Assembly: GCF_001420605.1 (NCBI RefSeq)
Contig: NZ_LJIZ01000008.1
Location: forward strand, 124,001-188,000
DNA length: 64,000 bases
From: Bacillus sp. FJAT-25509
GTDB taxonomy: Bacteria > Bacillota > Bacilli > Bacillales > Bacillaceae_G
Reading direction: 5' to 3'
The position numbers were made by a program, and so were the translations under genes. Of this stretch, positions 7,684 to 15,976 are shown one piece after another (positions within the stretch are counted from its first letter, which is position 1; each line of letters begins with the position of its first letter). Under the pieces are notes generated by a model. It ran no database searches, was not told where the DNA came from, and saw only the letters and a program-made list of their open reading frames with translations.

Positions 7684-8832
7684 TTGGGATATGCAGTTGG
7701 ATTAATGTCAGGTACATCTTTAGATGGAATCGATGCAGCTTTAGTAGAAATCACTGGATGTGGAACTGAAACAGAAGTAAGATTGATTGATTTTATGACA
7801 GTTCCTCTTGAGGAAGGTTTATTAAAAGAAATTCAAGATGCGATTACACTTGTTTCTTCAAACGCTCAGCATTTATGTAGTTTAAACTTTAAGCTTGGCT
7901 ATGCTTTTGCAGATGCAGTAAAGGAAATTTGTAGTAAAAACGAATTTTCATTAGATCAACTTGAGTTTATTGGGTCGCATGGTCAAACGATTTATCACCA
8001 GCCTGAAGCTCTTGGGAATTTCATTCAATCTACATTGCAGTTAGGGGAGCCAGCGGTTATTGCATATGAAACAAACACGAAAGTTGTTTCTAATTTTCGA
8101 GTGATGGATATGGCAGCTGGCGGGTATGGGGCGCCTTTAGTTCCACATTCAGAGTTATTACTTTATAAAAGTAAGACTAAAACTCGTTTACTACAAAACA
8201 TTGGTGGGATCGGTAATGTTACGATCATTCCAAGGAATTCTACAATCGATGATTTGGTAGCCTTTGATACAGGTCCAGGTAATATGATTATTGATGAAAT
8301 TTGTAAGCGTTATTTTAATAGTCCATATGATGTTAATGGAGATTTGGCTGCGAAAGGTAATGTAAATGAGAGATTACTAGAAAGATGCATGAGTATTCCT
8401 TATATTTTAGCACCTATACCTAAAACAACAGGAAGAGAGTTATTTGGTACACAGTTTGTTGATGAAATTTTGGAAGAGTTTTGTGATATTTCACCGGTTG
8501 ATTTAGTAACTACAATGACGATGTTTACTGCAAAATCGATCGCTGAAAATTATAAAAAGTTTATTTTACCAGACCATCCAATCGATGAAGTAATTGTAGG
8601 TGGCGGAGGTAGCCATAATAAGACGCTACTACGCATGCTTCAAGAATTATTAGGTGTGGATTCAAAAGTATTAGTTCAAGAAGATATTGGTTTTTCTTCG
8701 GACGCAAAAGAAGCAATTGCCTTTGCGATTTTAGCAAATGAAACTTTAAACGGTTTACCAAGTAATGTACCTGGAGCAACAAAGGCAAATCGTTTAGTTG
8801 TTTTAGGAAATATTACACCAATACCATACTAG
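7684..8832 (+). CDS. anmK: Anhydro-N-acetylmuramic acid kinase
   Basis: About 382 residues, matching the family. AnmK opens the 1,6-anhydro ring of anhydro-MurNAc and phosphorylates it with ATP, giving MurNAc-6-phosphate for MurQ. Diagnostic motifs: GLMSGTSLDGIDAALVEI at the N-terminus, EFIGSHGQTIYH, AFDTGPGNMIIDEI and VIVGGGGSHN. I place the start at the TTG at 7684, nine bases after AAGGAG; the GTG at 7675 would overlap that site. It is followed after 11 bases by mupG, so the two form an operon. The enzyme implies that anhydro-muropeptides reach this cell, perhaps from foreign walls. Confidence 0.93.
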   Translation: MGYAVGLMSGTSLDGIDAALVEITGCGTETEVRLIDFMTVPLEEGLLKEIQDAITLVSSNAQHLCSLNFKLGYAFADAVKEICSKNEFSLDQLEFIGSHGQTIYHQPEALGNFIQSTLQLGEPAVIAYETNTKVVSNFRVMDMAAGGYGAPLVPHSELLLYKSKTKTRLLQNIGGIGNVTIIPRNSTIDDLVAFDTGPGNMIIDEICKRYFNSPYDVNGDLAAKGNVNERLLERCMSIPYILAPIPKTTGRELFGTQFVDEILEEFCDISPVDLVTTMTMFTAKSIAENYKKFILPDHPIDEVIVGGGGSHNKTLLRMLQELLGVDSKVLVQEDIGFSSDAKEAIAFAILANETLNGLPSNVPGATKANRLVVLGNITPIPY

Positions 8833-8843
8833 GAGGATTAATC

Positions 8844-9938
8844 GTGAAAAAATTAGGAATTTCAATTTATCCAGAGCATTCAACTGTTGAAAAAGATAAG
8901 GCTTATATTAAATTAGCTCATCAATATGGTTTTAAACGAATCTTTACTTGTTTATTATCGGTTAATGGTGACAAGCAACAGATATTAAAAGAGTTTAAAG
9001 AAATAATTGATTATGCAAATAGTTTAGAGATGGAAGTAATTGTTGATATTGCTCCTCGAGTATTTGGCACATTAAATATTTCATATAATGATTTATCATT
9101 TTTTGCTGACTTAGGAGCTTATGGGATTAGACTTGATATGGGATTTACTGGGAATGAAGAGTCCATTATGACTTATAATCCATATGGTTTAAAAATTGAA
9201 ATTAACATGAGTAATGCTACGAAATATCTAGAAAATATATTAGCCTATAAGCCAAATCAATCTAATTTAATCGGATCTCATAATTTTTATCCTCATCGTT
9301 ATGCAGGTTTGAGCTATTCACATTTTGTAAAATGTAGTGAAGAATTTAAAAAGCATGGTATTCGTACAGCAGCATTTATTAATTCACAAGCTGCAACATA
9401 CGGACCATGGCCTGTATCAGAAGGTCTTTGTACTTTAGAGATGCACCGTAATTTATCAGTCGTAACCCAAGCGAAACATTTATTTTATTCGGACTTAATT
9501 GATGATGTCATTATCGCAAATGCATATGCATCTGAAGAAGAGTTCAAACAACTTGCAGAGCTAAATCAGAACGGAAAAGACTTATTTACTCTAAATATTG
9601 ACTTACATGATTCAATTACAGATTTAGAGAAAAAGATTGTTTTAGAAGAGTTTCATTTTTACCGCGGGGATGTATCGGATTACTTAATACGTTCAACTCA
9701 GTCTCGCGTTAAATATAGAGATGAAGAGTTTAAACCTACTTATACTCCACATATTCGTAGAGGAGATCTTTTAATAGAAAATGAATTGTATGGACAGTAT
9801 AAAGGTGAATTGCAAATAGCACTGCAGGATATGGAGAATTCAGGGAAAACGAATGTAGTTGGACGTATTGCAGAGGAAGAAATTTTCCTACTAGATTTCT
9901 TACATCCTTGGAGTAAATTTCAGTTTAAGGAAAATTAA
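8844..9938 (+). CDS. mupG: 6-phospho-N-acetylmuramidase (DUF871)
   Basis: A 364-residue TIM-barrel protein of the DUF871 family. The characterised Staphylococcus aureus member, MupG, cleaves MurNAc-6-phosphate-GlcNAc, a PTS-imported peptidoglycan disaccharide, inside the cell. Matching features are the N-terminal LGISIYPEHSTVEKDKAYI, the central SHNFYPHRYAGLSYSHF and the C-terminal RGDLLIENELYGQYKGELQI, which forms the cyclophilin-like end of the family. GTG start after AGGAGGATTAATC. It lies directly behind anmK and ahead of the PTS and murQ genes, consistent with MurNAc salvage. A second, diverged copy lies at 39684-40748. Confidence 0.85.
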   Translation: MKKLGISIYPEHSTVEKDKAYIKLAHQYGFKRIFTCLLSVNGDKQQILKEFKEIIDYANSLEMEVIVDIAPRVFGTLNISYNDLSFFADLGAYGIRLDMGFTGNEESIMTYNPYGLKIEINMSNATKYLENILAYKPNQSNLIGSHNFYPHRYAGLSYSHFVKCSEEFKKHGIRTAAFINSQAATYGPWPVSEGLCTLEMHRNLSVVTQAKHLFYSDLIDDVIIANAYASEEEFKQLAELNQNGKDLFTLNIDLHDSITDLEKKIVLEEFHFYRGDVSDYLIRSTQSRVKYRDEEFKPTYTPHIRRGDLLIENELYGQYKGELQIALQDMENSGKTNVVGRIAEEEIFLLDFLHPWSKFQFKEN

Positions 9939-10015
9939 ATGATGATTATTTAAAAAAATGTGAAATTTTTTTTTACATCTTTTTAAAATTTTATTTCATT
10001 TTTTCGAACAAATAA

Positions 10016-10044
10016 TTGAAATTTAATTTTATTGGGAATATAAT
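10016..10044 (+). promoter_or_regulatory. Sigma-A promoter for the PTS operon
   Basis: TTGAAA, 17 bases, TATAAT: near-consensus spacing and boxes, 70 bases upstream of the IIB start codon. Confidence 0.7.
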
Positions 10045-10052
10045 AGCTTCAT

Positions 10053-10066
10053 AGAAAACGTTTTCA
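10053..10066 (+). promoter_or_regulatory. Candidate cre (CcpA) site
   Basis: AGAAAACGTTTTCA matches the catabolite-responsive-element consensus at all but its first base and is centred on a perfect palindrome. It begins nine bases after the -10 box, a position where CcpA would block transcription. Confidence 0.65.
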
Positions 10067-10115
10067 GTTTTTTGAATCTTTTATATTATCGAATTTAAAT
10101 TAGGAGGATAAGAGT

Positions 10116-10424
10116 ATGAAGGTATTATTTGTATGTGCAGGCGGTATGTCAAGTGCGATTGTTGTGAATGCATTAAGAAAAGAAGCGGAAAAAAACGGTA
10201 TCCAAATGGAAGTACAAGCAGTGGGAACTCAAGAGTTTGGTGAAGAAGTTAAAAACGGTTGGGACGTAGCGATGGTTGCACCGCAAGTTCGTCATCGTTT
10301 TGATAGCTTTAAAGCTGAAGCAGATGTAGCAAATGTTCCATGTGAAGTAATACCTCCTATGGCTTATACACCACTTGGTGGACCAAAACTATTAACAATA
10401 GTACAAGAGATTGCAAAAAAATAA
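10116..10424 (+). CDS. PTS IIB, lactose/cellobiose family
   Basis: A 102-residue cytoplasmic PTS component. The phospho-accepting cysteine is Cys7 in FVCAGGMSS, the P-loop-like pattern of lactose/cellobiose/chitobiose-type IIB proteins, and the rest (VAPQVRHRF, VIPPMAY) fits the fold. It passes phosphate from the IIA at 13534-13851 to sugar bound by the IIC at 10462-11751. First gene after a strong promoter and cre site; spacing to IIC is 37 bases. IIA, IIB and IIC are separate proteins here rather than fused. Confidence 0.93.
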   Translation: MKVLFVCAGGMSSAIVVNALRKEAEKNGIQMEVQAVGTQEFGEEVKNGWDVAMVAPQVRHRFDSFKAEADVANVPCEVIPPMAYTPLGGPKLLTIVQEIAKK

Positions 10425-10461
10425 TTTTAATAGTTATCTAAAATGAAAAAGGGGGAGAATT

Positions 10462-11751
10462 ATGAACAGTTTTATTAATTTTATGGAAAACAGGCTTTCT
10501 GGCCCAATGGCAAAGATTTCTGAACAAAAACATTTACGTTCAATTCGTGATGGAGTTATTTCTGCACTACCTTTTATTATTATTGGTTCTCTATTCTTAA
10601 TAATTGCTTTTCCTCCATTACCAGAAAAGTGGGCAATCTCACTTTGGGCAAAAAAACATGTTTTTGAAATTTTAATTCCATATCGTTTAACTATGTATAT
10701 TATGTCGCTCTATATAGCCTATGGTATTGGATATAACTTGTCGAAAAACTACAAGATGGATCCTTTATCAGGTGCTCAATTATCGGCTGCTGCATTCCTT
10801 TTAACTTTAACACCTCAACTAGTTGATAAAGTTGGAATGGTATTACCGATGGGCAATATGGGTGGCCATGGATTATTCGTAGCAATGTGTACATCTATTT
10901 TTTCTGTAGAATCTTTAAGATTCTTTAAAGAGAAGAAAATTACAATTAGAATGCCAGATTCGGTTCCACCATCAGTGGCACGTTCATTTGAATCATTAAT
11001 TCCTGTTGCTTTTGTTGTATTCGTATTAACTTTAGTAACTGTTGTGTTTAAAATTGATTTACATAGTTTAGTTGATAAAGCAATTTCTCCTTTAGTTAGT
11101 GCTGGAGACAGTCTTGGAGGTGTATTAGTACCGGTATTCTTTATTACATTTTTCTGGATTTTTGGTATTCATGGTGACTCAATTGTTGGTACAGTGGCAA
11201 GACCACTTTGGGAAGTATATTTAGCAAAAAATGCTGAAGCTGTTGCAGCTGGACAAACTATTCCTCACGTAGCACCTGAAACTTTCTTTCAATGGTTTAT
11301 TTGGATTGGCGGCTCTGGAGCAACAATTGGACTAGTATTAGCAATGTTATTTTTCTCAAAGTCACAATATACAAAAGCTGTTGGTAGATCAGCAATTATT
11401 CCTGGTATCTTTAATATTAATGAACCAGTAATTTTCGGTGCACCAATCGTATTAAATCCAATTTTAATTATTCCATTTGTATTAACACCATTTATTACAG
11501 CAACATTATCATATTTTGCTACAGTTGCAGGTTTTGTAAGACCTACTTATATCATGGTTCCTTGGACTTTACCTGCACCAATTGGAGCTTATTTATCTAC
11601 TGGTGGAGACTGGAGAGCAATTGTACTGGTGTTTATTAACATCGCAATTTCATTCTTTGTGTATTTACCATTCTTTAAGGTTTATGACAATAAACTTGCA
11701 CAAGAAGAAAATGTAACGACTGTAACAGAAAAAAATAGTCTTACTTTATAA
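10462..11751 (+). CDS. PTS IIC, cellobiose/chitobiose family permease
   Basis: A 429-residue membrane permease of the lactose/cellobiose superfamily (CelB/ChbC/LicC type) with about ten hydrophobic segments. The N-terminal NFMENRLSGPMAKISEQKHL and the motifs GIFNINEPVIFGAPIVLNP and HGDSIVGTVARPLWE are typical of beta-diglycoside IIC proteins, and NEPVIFG holds the conserved sugar-binding Glu. It sits in the inner membrane and phosphorylates sugar as it enters. Context (mupG, murQ, amino-sugar kinase) suggests a GlcNAc- or MurNAc-containing disaccharide rather than cellobiose; that is inference. Confidence 0.92.
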   Translation: MNSFINFMENRLSGPMAKISEQKHLRSIRDGVISALPFIIIGSLFLIIAFPPLPEKWAISLWAKKHVFEILIPYRLTMYIMSLYIAYGIGYNLSKNYKMDPLSGAQLSAAAFLLTLTPQLVDKVGMVLPMGNMGGHGLFVAMCTSIFSVESLRFFKEKKITIRMPDSVPPSVARSFESLIPVAFVVFVLTLVTVVFKIDLHSLVDKAISPLVSAGDSLGGVLVPVFFITFFWIFGIHGDSIVGTVARPLWEVYLAKNAEAVAAGQTIPHVAPETFFQWFIWIGGSGATIGLVLAMLFFSKSQYTKAVGRSAIIPGIFNINEPVIFGAPIVLNPILIIPFVLTPFITATLSYFATVAGFVRPTYIMVPWTLPAPIGAYLSTGGDWRAIVLVFINIAISFFVYLPFFKVYDNKLAQEENVTTVTEKNSLTL

Positions 11752-11754
11752 AAG

Positions 11755-11799
11755 TGAAAAGGTTGGACTGTTTTATAGAACAGTTCGACCTTTCTTTAT
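11755..11799 (+). terminator. Terminator or attenuator after IIC
   Basis: AGGTTGGACTGTT pairs with AACAGTTCGACCT with G-U pairs, followed by a T-rich run. It lies inside the operon, so it may reduce rather than stop downstream expression. Confidence 0.65.
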
Positions 11800-11822
11800 T
11801 ACTTATTTAAAGGGTGATCAGA

Positions 11823-12110
11823 TTGAAAGAATCTAGTTGGTTTATAAAGTTTAATTATAAGAGCGCAATTATCTTTTTCTCCTTCGTAATAATCATCAAT
11901 TTATTACTTTGTCCTCTGATTCAACAAATAGGCTTAGCCTACCAAACATCATTATTTATTGCGAATAGTATTGCTTGTAGTATAGGTTTACCTTTTGTCG
12001 TCTTAAAGCTAGAAGGGAAATACAAGAATAGAAGACAAGCACTAAAGTTTATTTTAATTTCTACCGCTGTTTGCACATTAATGAGTTATTTTCTGTTATT
12101 CCCACTATAA
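11823..12110 (+). CDS. Small membrane protein in the PTS operon
   Basis: About 95 residues with three hydrophobic stretches: IIFFSFVIIINLLLCPLI, an Ala/Ser/Ile-rich middle segment ending GLPFVVLKL, and FILISTAVCTLMSYFLLFPL at the C-terminus. Charged residues cluster before the last segment (EGKYKNRRQALK). The TTG at 11823 is eight bases after AAAGGG and is preferred to the GTG at 11814. I do not recognise the family. It lies between the PTS permease and the GH4 enzyme in the same orientation, so it may assist the transporter, but no motif proves this. Confidence 0.6.
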   Translation: MKESSWFIKFNYKSAIIFFSFVIIINLLLCPLIQQIGLAYQTSLFIANSIACSIGLPFVVLKLEGKYKNRRQALKFILISTAVCTLMSYFLLFPL

Positions 12111-12159
12111 AAATGCACTACTATTTTTGGTACTTAAACTATTATGAGGTGAGACAATC

Positions 12160-13497
12160 ATGAGTAAAGAAGGAATTAAAATCGTAACAATAGGCGGCGG
12201 ATCTAGTTATACGCCTGAATTAGTAGAAGGCTTTATTAAAAGATATAACGAGCTACCAGTGAGTGAGTTATGGTTGGTAGATATAGAAGCAGGCAAAGAA
12301 AAGTTAGAAATCGTTGGGAACTTAGCTAAACGAATGGTTAAAGAAGCGGGAGTACCAATGGATATTCATTTAACGTTAGACCGAAAGTTAGCGCTAAAGG
12401 ATGCTGATTTTGTAACGACTCAAATGCGAGTAGGATTACTAGAGGCGCGAATTAAAGATGAACGTATCCCTTTGCAATTTGGGATGATTGGTCAGGAAAC
12501 GAACGGTGCAGGTGGTCTATTTAAAGGTCTAAGAACAATACCCGTATTACTTGAAATTGCTGAAGAAATGCAGCAACTATGCCCGAATGCATGGCTAATT
12601 AACTTCACAAATCCTGCTGGAATGGTTACAGAAGCATTACTTCGATATAGTAAACATAAAAAGGTGATTGGAGTTTGTAATGTACCAATTAATATGACAA
12701 TGACGATTGCTAAATTGTTAGAAGTAGATCTAAGTCGTGTACATATTGATTTCGCTGGATTAAACCATATGGTATATGGACTTCATGTTTATGTAGATGG
12801 AAAAGAAGTGACTGAACATGTATTAGAGTTATTAGCGAATCCTGAAATACAAATGACTATGAAAAATATCGCACCATTACCATGGCAAAAAGAATTTATT
12901 ATGTCATTAGGTGTACTTCCTTGTCCATACCATCGTTACTATTACAAAACGAAACATATATTAGATGAAGAATTAGAATCTTTTAAAACGGGCACTACTC
13001 GTGCAGAGGTCGTTAAGAAGTTGGAAGATGAGTTATTTGAATTATATAAAGACGAGAATTTAGCTATTAAACCACCTCAACTTGAAAAACGAGGTGGAGC
13101 TTATTACAGTGATGCCGCTTGTAGTTTAATTACATCTATATATAACGATAAAAAAGATATCCAAGTATTAAACGTTCAAAATAATGGTTCAATACAAGGG
13201 ATTCCGAATGAATCAGCTGTAGAAGTAAATTGTATCGTTACAAAGCAAGGACCAATTCCGATATCAGTAGGTGAATTACCACCTCAAATAAATGGATTAG
13301 TTCAGCAGATTAAATCATTTGAACGAGTTGGAGCTGAGGCGGCTGTTACTGGATCTTATGGGAAGGCATTATTGGCACTAACAATTAATCCATTAGTTCC
13401 AAGCGATGAAGTTGCAAAGGATGTACTAGATGCACTTTTAGACGCTCATAAAGAATACTTACCATTATTTTATAAAGAAGAATTGGTAATTCAATAA
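12160..13497 (+). CDS. GH4 6-phospho-beta-glucosidase-like enzyme
   Basis: A 445-residue NAD- and metal-dependent glycoside hydrolase of family GH4 (LicH/CelF/ChbF type), acting on disaccharides already phosphorylated by a PTS. Visible are the dinucleotide-binding start VTIGGGSSYTPELVEG, GQETNGAGG near 111-119, the metal-ligand Cys173 in GVCNVP and His203 in GLNHMVYG. GH4 enzymes oxidise C3 transiently, so NAD and Mn2+ are needed. Located with a cellobiose/chitobiose-type PTS, it probably splits the imported 6'-phospho-disaccharide. In this cluster MupG could share that task, so the true substrate is uncertain. Confidence 0.92.
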   Translation: MSKEGIKIVTIGGGSSYTPELVEGFIKRYNELPVSELWLVDIEAGKEKLEIVGNLAKRMVKEAGVPMDIHLTLDRKLALKDADFVTTQMRVGLLEARIKDERIPLQFGMIGQETNGAGGLFKGLRTIPVLLEIAEEMQQLCPNAWLINFTNPAGMVTEALLRYSKHKKVIGVCNVPINMTMTIAKLLEVDLSRVHIDFAGLNHMVYGLHVYVDGKEVTEHVLELLANPEIQMTMKNIAPLPWQKEFIMSLGVLPCPYHRYYYKTKHILDEELESFKTGTTRAEVVKKLEDELFELYKDENLAIKPPQLEKRGGAYYSDAACSLITSIYNDKKDIQVLNVQNNGSIQGIPNESAVEVNCIVTKQGPIPISVGELPPQINGLVQQIKSFERVGAEAAVTGSYGKALLALTINPLVPSDEVAKDVLDALLDAHKEYLPLFYKEELVIQ

Positions 13498-13533
13498 GGA
13501 TAAATAGAAAAACAAAACTTAAGGAGTATGAAT

Positions 13534-13851
13534 ATGATGATGACTAACGAGCAAGAAATTTTTGAAATTATATCACATGGTGGGAATGCAAGATCACTAG
13601 CTTACGAGGCATTAGAGGCTGCAGAAAAAAATGATTTTGAAACAGCAGATCGCTTAATTGAAGAATCACACCAAGAAATTGGTCATGCACATAAAACTCA
13701 AACGACTTTAATACAAGCTGAATTAAATGGTCAGCCATGTGAAAAGTCTCTATTAATGATCCATGCTCAAGATCATTTAATGACTGCAATGAGTGAACAA
13801 AAGCTAATAGAGCATATCATTCGTTTACATAAAAAATTAGCCGAGAAATAG
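13534..13851 (+). CDS. PTS IIA, lactose/cellobiose family
   Basis: About 105 residues forming the three-helix IIA of lactose/cellobiose-type PTS. The phosphorylated histidine is His77 in LLMIHAQDHLMTAM with the structural Asp80 beside it. It accepts phosphate from HPr and gives it to the IIB at 10116. Several ATGs occur in a row; the one at 13534 lies seven bases after AAGGAG, while the ATG at 13528 is too close to that site. It is placed after the GH4 gene and before the sugar kinase, completing the transporter of this operon. Confidence 0.92.
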   Translation: MMMTNEQEIFEIISHGGNARSLAYEALEAAEKNDFETADRLIEESHQEIGHAHKTQTTLIQAELNGQPCEKSLLMIHAQDHLMTAMSEQKLIEHIIRLHKKLAEK

Positions 13852-13902
13852 TACGATTCATATCGTAATAGAATAGATGAAAGATGGTAGGGGGCAGTTT
13901 TA

Positions 13903-14811
13903 GTGAAATATGTTATAGGTCTTGATGGTGGAGGAACTAAGTCAGAGGCGATCGCTTATAATTTAGATGGTGAAATTATTAGTCAAGGATATTCTGGTTT
14001 TAGTAATTTACTAATCAATGAAAAAGATGGAATTAATCATATTATAGAAGCAATTGAAAATTGCTTGAGCCCTTTATCAAAAGAGAATTGCTTGTTCTTA
14101 TTTTTAGGAATTGCTGGAATTGGTGGAGTGAAAGATCGAGGTCCTTTAGAAAAGGCACTAAATGGTGCTTTTCGTATCCCTTTTAAAATTGTTAATGATG
14201 CACAAATTGCACATGCAGCATTACTAAATGGACAAAGTGGTGTTTTAACAATCGCTGGTACGGGTTCAATTTGTATCGGAATGCATAAAGAACGGACTGT
14301 TACGGCAGGTGGATGGGGTCATCTTCTAGGGGATGAAGGAAGCGGATATTGGATTTGCATGGAAATCTTTAAAAAGATTACACAGGAATCTGATGAAGGT
14401 ATTCCATTAAGTTATTTATCTTTAAAAATGCTAGAAAAATTGCATTTAAAGGAAGCTGAAGAACTTAAAAAATACATTTATCACAATACAAAAGCCGAGA
14501 TTGCTTCACATGTTCCATTTATAGTTGAAATGGCCAATATGGGTGATTTAATGGCCTTATCAGTTCTAGATAGGGCTGGCCAACTTCTTGGAAAAACGAC
14601 GATCCAAGCCATAAAAAAGTTAAATCTTCGAGAAGAGCCACGTGTTGCAACAAAAGGAAGTATTCTAAGTCGAATACCAGTCGTTCAGAAAACGTTTATT
14701 CAAACAATACATGAGCACTATCCAAAAGTAACATTTTATACGGACGAAATCTCTTCGACCTTCGGAGGATATCTATTAGCTATGAAAGAAGTAAATTCAC
14801 GTAAGGAATAA
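13903..14811 (+). CDS. BadF/BcrA-type N-acetylglucosamine kinase
   Basis: A 302-residue sugar kinase of the ASKHA fold. Motifs: GLDGGGTKSEAIAYNLDG (phosphate 1), FLGIAGIGG, VLTIAGTGSICIGM (phosphate 2) and GGWGHLLGDEGSGYWI. Family members phosphorylate GlcNAc, and the clostridial MurK acts on both GlcNAc and MurNAc. In this operon it would capture the unphosphorylated sugar released when MupG or the GH4 enzyme splits the imported phospho-disaccharide. GTG start after a GTAGGGGGC site. It lies 75 bases upstream of murQ. Substrate choice between GlcNAc and MurNAc is open. Confidence 0.87.
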   Translation: MKYVIGLDGGGTKSEAIAYNLDGEIISQGYSGFSNLLINEKDGINHIIEAIENCLSPLSKENCLFLFLGIAGIGGVKDRGPLEKALNGAFRIPFKIVNDAQIAHAALLNGQSGVLTIAGTGSICIGMHKERTVTAGGWGHLLGDEGSGYWICMEIFKKITQESDEGIPLSYLSLKMLEKLHLKEAEELKKYIYHNTKAEIASHVPFIVEMANMGDLMALSVLDRAGQLLGKTTIQAIKKLNLREEPRVATKGSILSRIPVVQKTFIQTIHEHYPKVTFYTDEISSTFGGYLLAMKEVNSRKE

Positions 14812-14885
14812 TTAAATGCGATAAAAACAGGAAGTGCAGGAAGAACAAAAGAATAAAAATCCTGCCTAATGATCGAGGTGAAATT

Positions 14886-15776
14886 ATGTTAGAGAACTTA
14901 ACAACCGAAATTAGAAACAAGCGTACGAGTAACTTAGATCAACTAAGCGTCGATGAGTTTTTAAATATAATGAATGAAGAGGACCAAAAGGTGGCTCTTG
15001 CAGTTAGAGAACAAATTCCGATGATTTCAAAGGTAGTTCAACTAGTTGTTGAAGCATTTCAAAACGGAGGACGTTTAATTTATGCAGGGGCTGGTACAAG
15101 CGGAAGAATTGGTCTGCTGGATGCGGTTGAATGCCCACCTACATTTGGAACGAATCCTAGTGAAGTCATTGGATTAATTGCAGGCGGTGAAAGAGCTTTT
15201 ATTAAAGCTGTTGAAGGTGCCGAAGATAGTGAAGAGCTAGGTAAGGAAGACTTATTACGAATATCCCTTACAAGAAATGATATCGTGATCGGTATTGCAG
15301 CATCGGGTAGAACGCCTTATGTAATAGGTGCTTTAAAGTATGCAAACGAGATTGGAGCAAAAACTGTAGCGGTAGCATGTAATAAAGGTTCAAAAATTGG
15401 AGAGGTTGCCTTCCAAAAAATTGAAGTCGATAATGGTCCAGAAGTGTTAACAGGCTCTACCAGATTAAAAGCTGGAACATCTCAAAAGTTAATTTGTAAT
15501 ATGATTTCGACGGCTTCAATGATTGGAATTGGAAAAGTATATAAAAATCTCATGGTAGACCTTCAATTAACGAATAGTAAACTAGTTGATCGAGCGAAAA
15601 GGATAATTGTTGAAGCGACTGGCTGTGAATATGAAACGGCGAGTAATTACTTACAAAAAGCAAATAATCAAACGAAAATAGCAATTGTTATGATATTAAC
15701 GGGAATGAATTATGATGAAGCAATAATCAGTTTGAATAAAGCTAGTGGTTTTATTACCAAAGTAGTAAAAAATTAA
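14886..15776 (+). CDS. murQ: N-acetylmuramic acid 6-phosphate etherase
   Basis: A 296-residue SIS-domain etherase that splits MurNAc-6-phosphate into GlcNAc-6-phosphate and D-lactate. Hallmarks are the N-terminal TEIRNKRTSNLDQLS, YAGAGTSGRIGLLDAVECPPTFG with a catalytic-region Glu, EGAEDSEELG with the second essential Glu, and ASGRTPYVIGALKYA. Length and ends fit the family. It receives MurNAc-6-phosphate from AnmK, MupG or the kinase beside it. It is followed by a strong terminator, after which the regulator murR has its own unit. Confidence 0.96.
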   Translation: MLENLTTEIRNKRTSNLDQLSVDEFLNIMNEEDQKVALAVREQIPMISKVVQLVVEAFQNGGRLIYAGAGTSGRIGLLDAVECPPTFGTNPSEVIGLIAGGERAFIKAVEGAEDSEELGKEDLLRISLTRNDIVIGIAASGRTPYVIGALKYANEIGAKTVAVACNKGSKIGEVAFQKIEVDNGPEVLTGSTRLKAGTSQKLICNMISTASMIGIGKVYKNLMVDLQLTNSKLVDRAKRIIVEATGCEYETASNYLQKANNQTKIAIVMILTGMNYDEAIISLNKASGFITKVVKN

Positions 15777-15778
15777 TT

Positions 15779-15822
15779 AAAGGGCGACAACTAGTCATTT
15801 GATACTAGATGTCGCCTTTCTA
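15779..15822 (+). terminator. Terminator after murQ
   Basis: Long stem with GGCGACA and TGTCGCC arms and inner CTAGT/ACTAG pairing, then TTTCT. Confidence 0.8.
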
Positions 15823-15887
15823 TTTCATATTAAAATATGATTTTGCTTTTCTATTTTATACTTTATAATTTGGTTGTAATCATATTG

Positions 15888-15901
15888 CGAAAACGATTAA
15901 A
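15888..15901 (+). promoter_or_regulatory. Weak candidate cre site upstream of murR
   Basis: CGAAAACGATTAAA fits the cre consensus with two mismatches at fixed positions. Confidence 0.35.
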
Positions 15902-15976
15902 AGAGAAAAAAATGCCGGTTGAAGATTTTTATCATTCATCATTTTATACTAATAAAGAGAGAGTTGAGTAGATTAA

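Noticed and set aside
10700-10894. 64-codon minus-strand ORF inside the PTS IIC gene
   Set aside because: Antisense shadow of the permease with no start signal.
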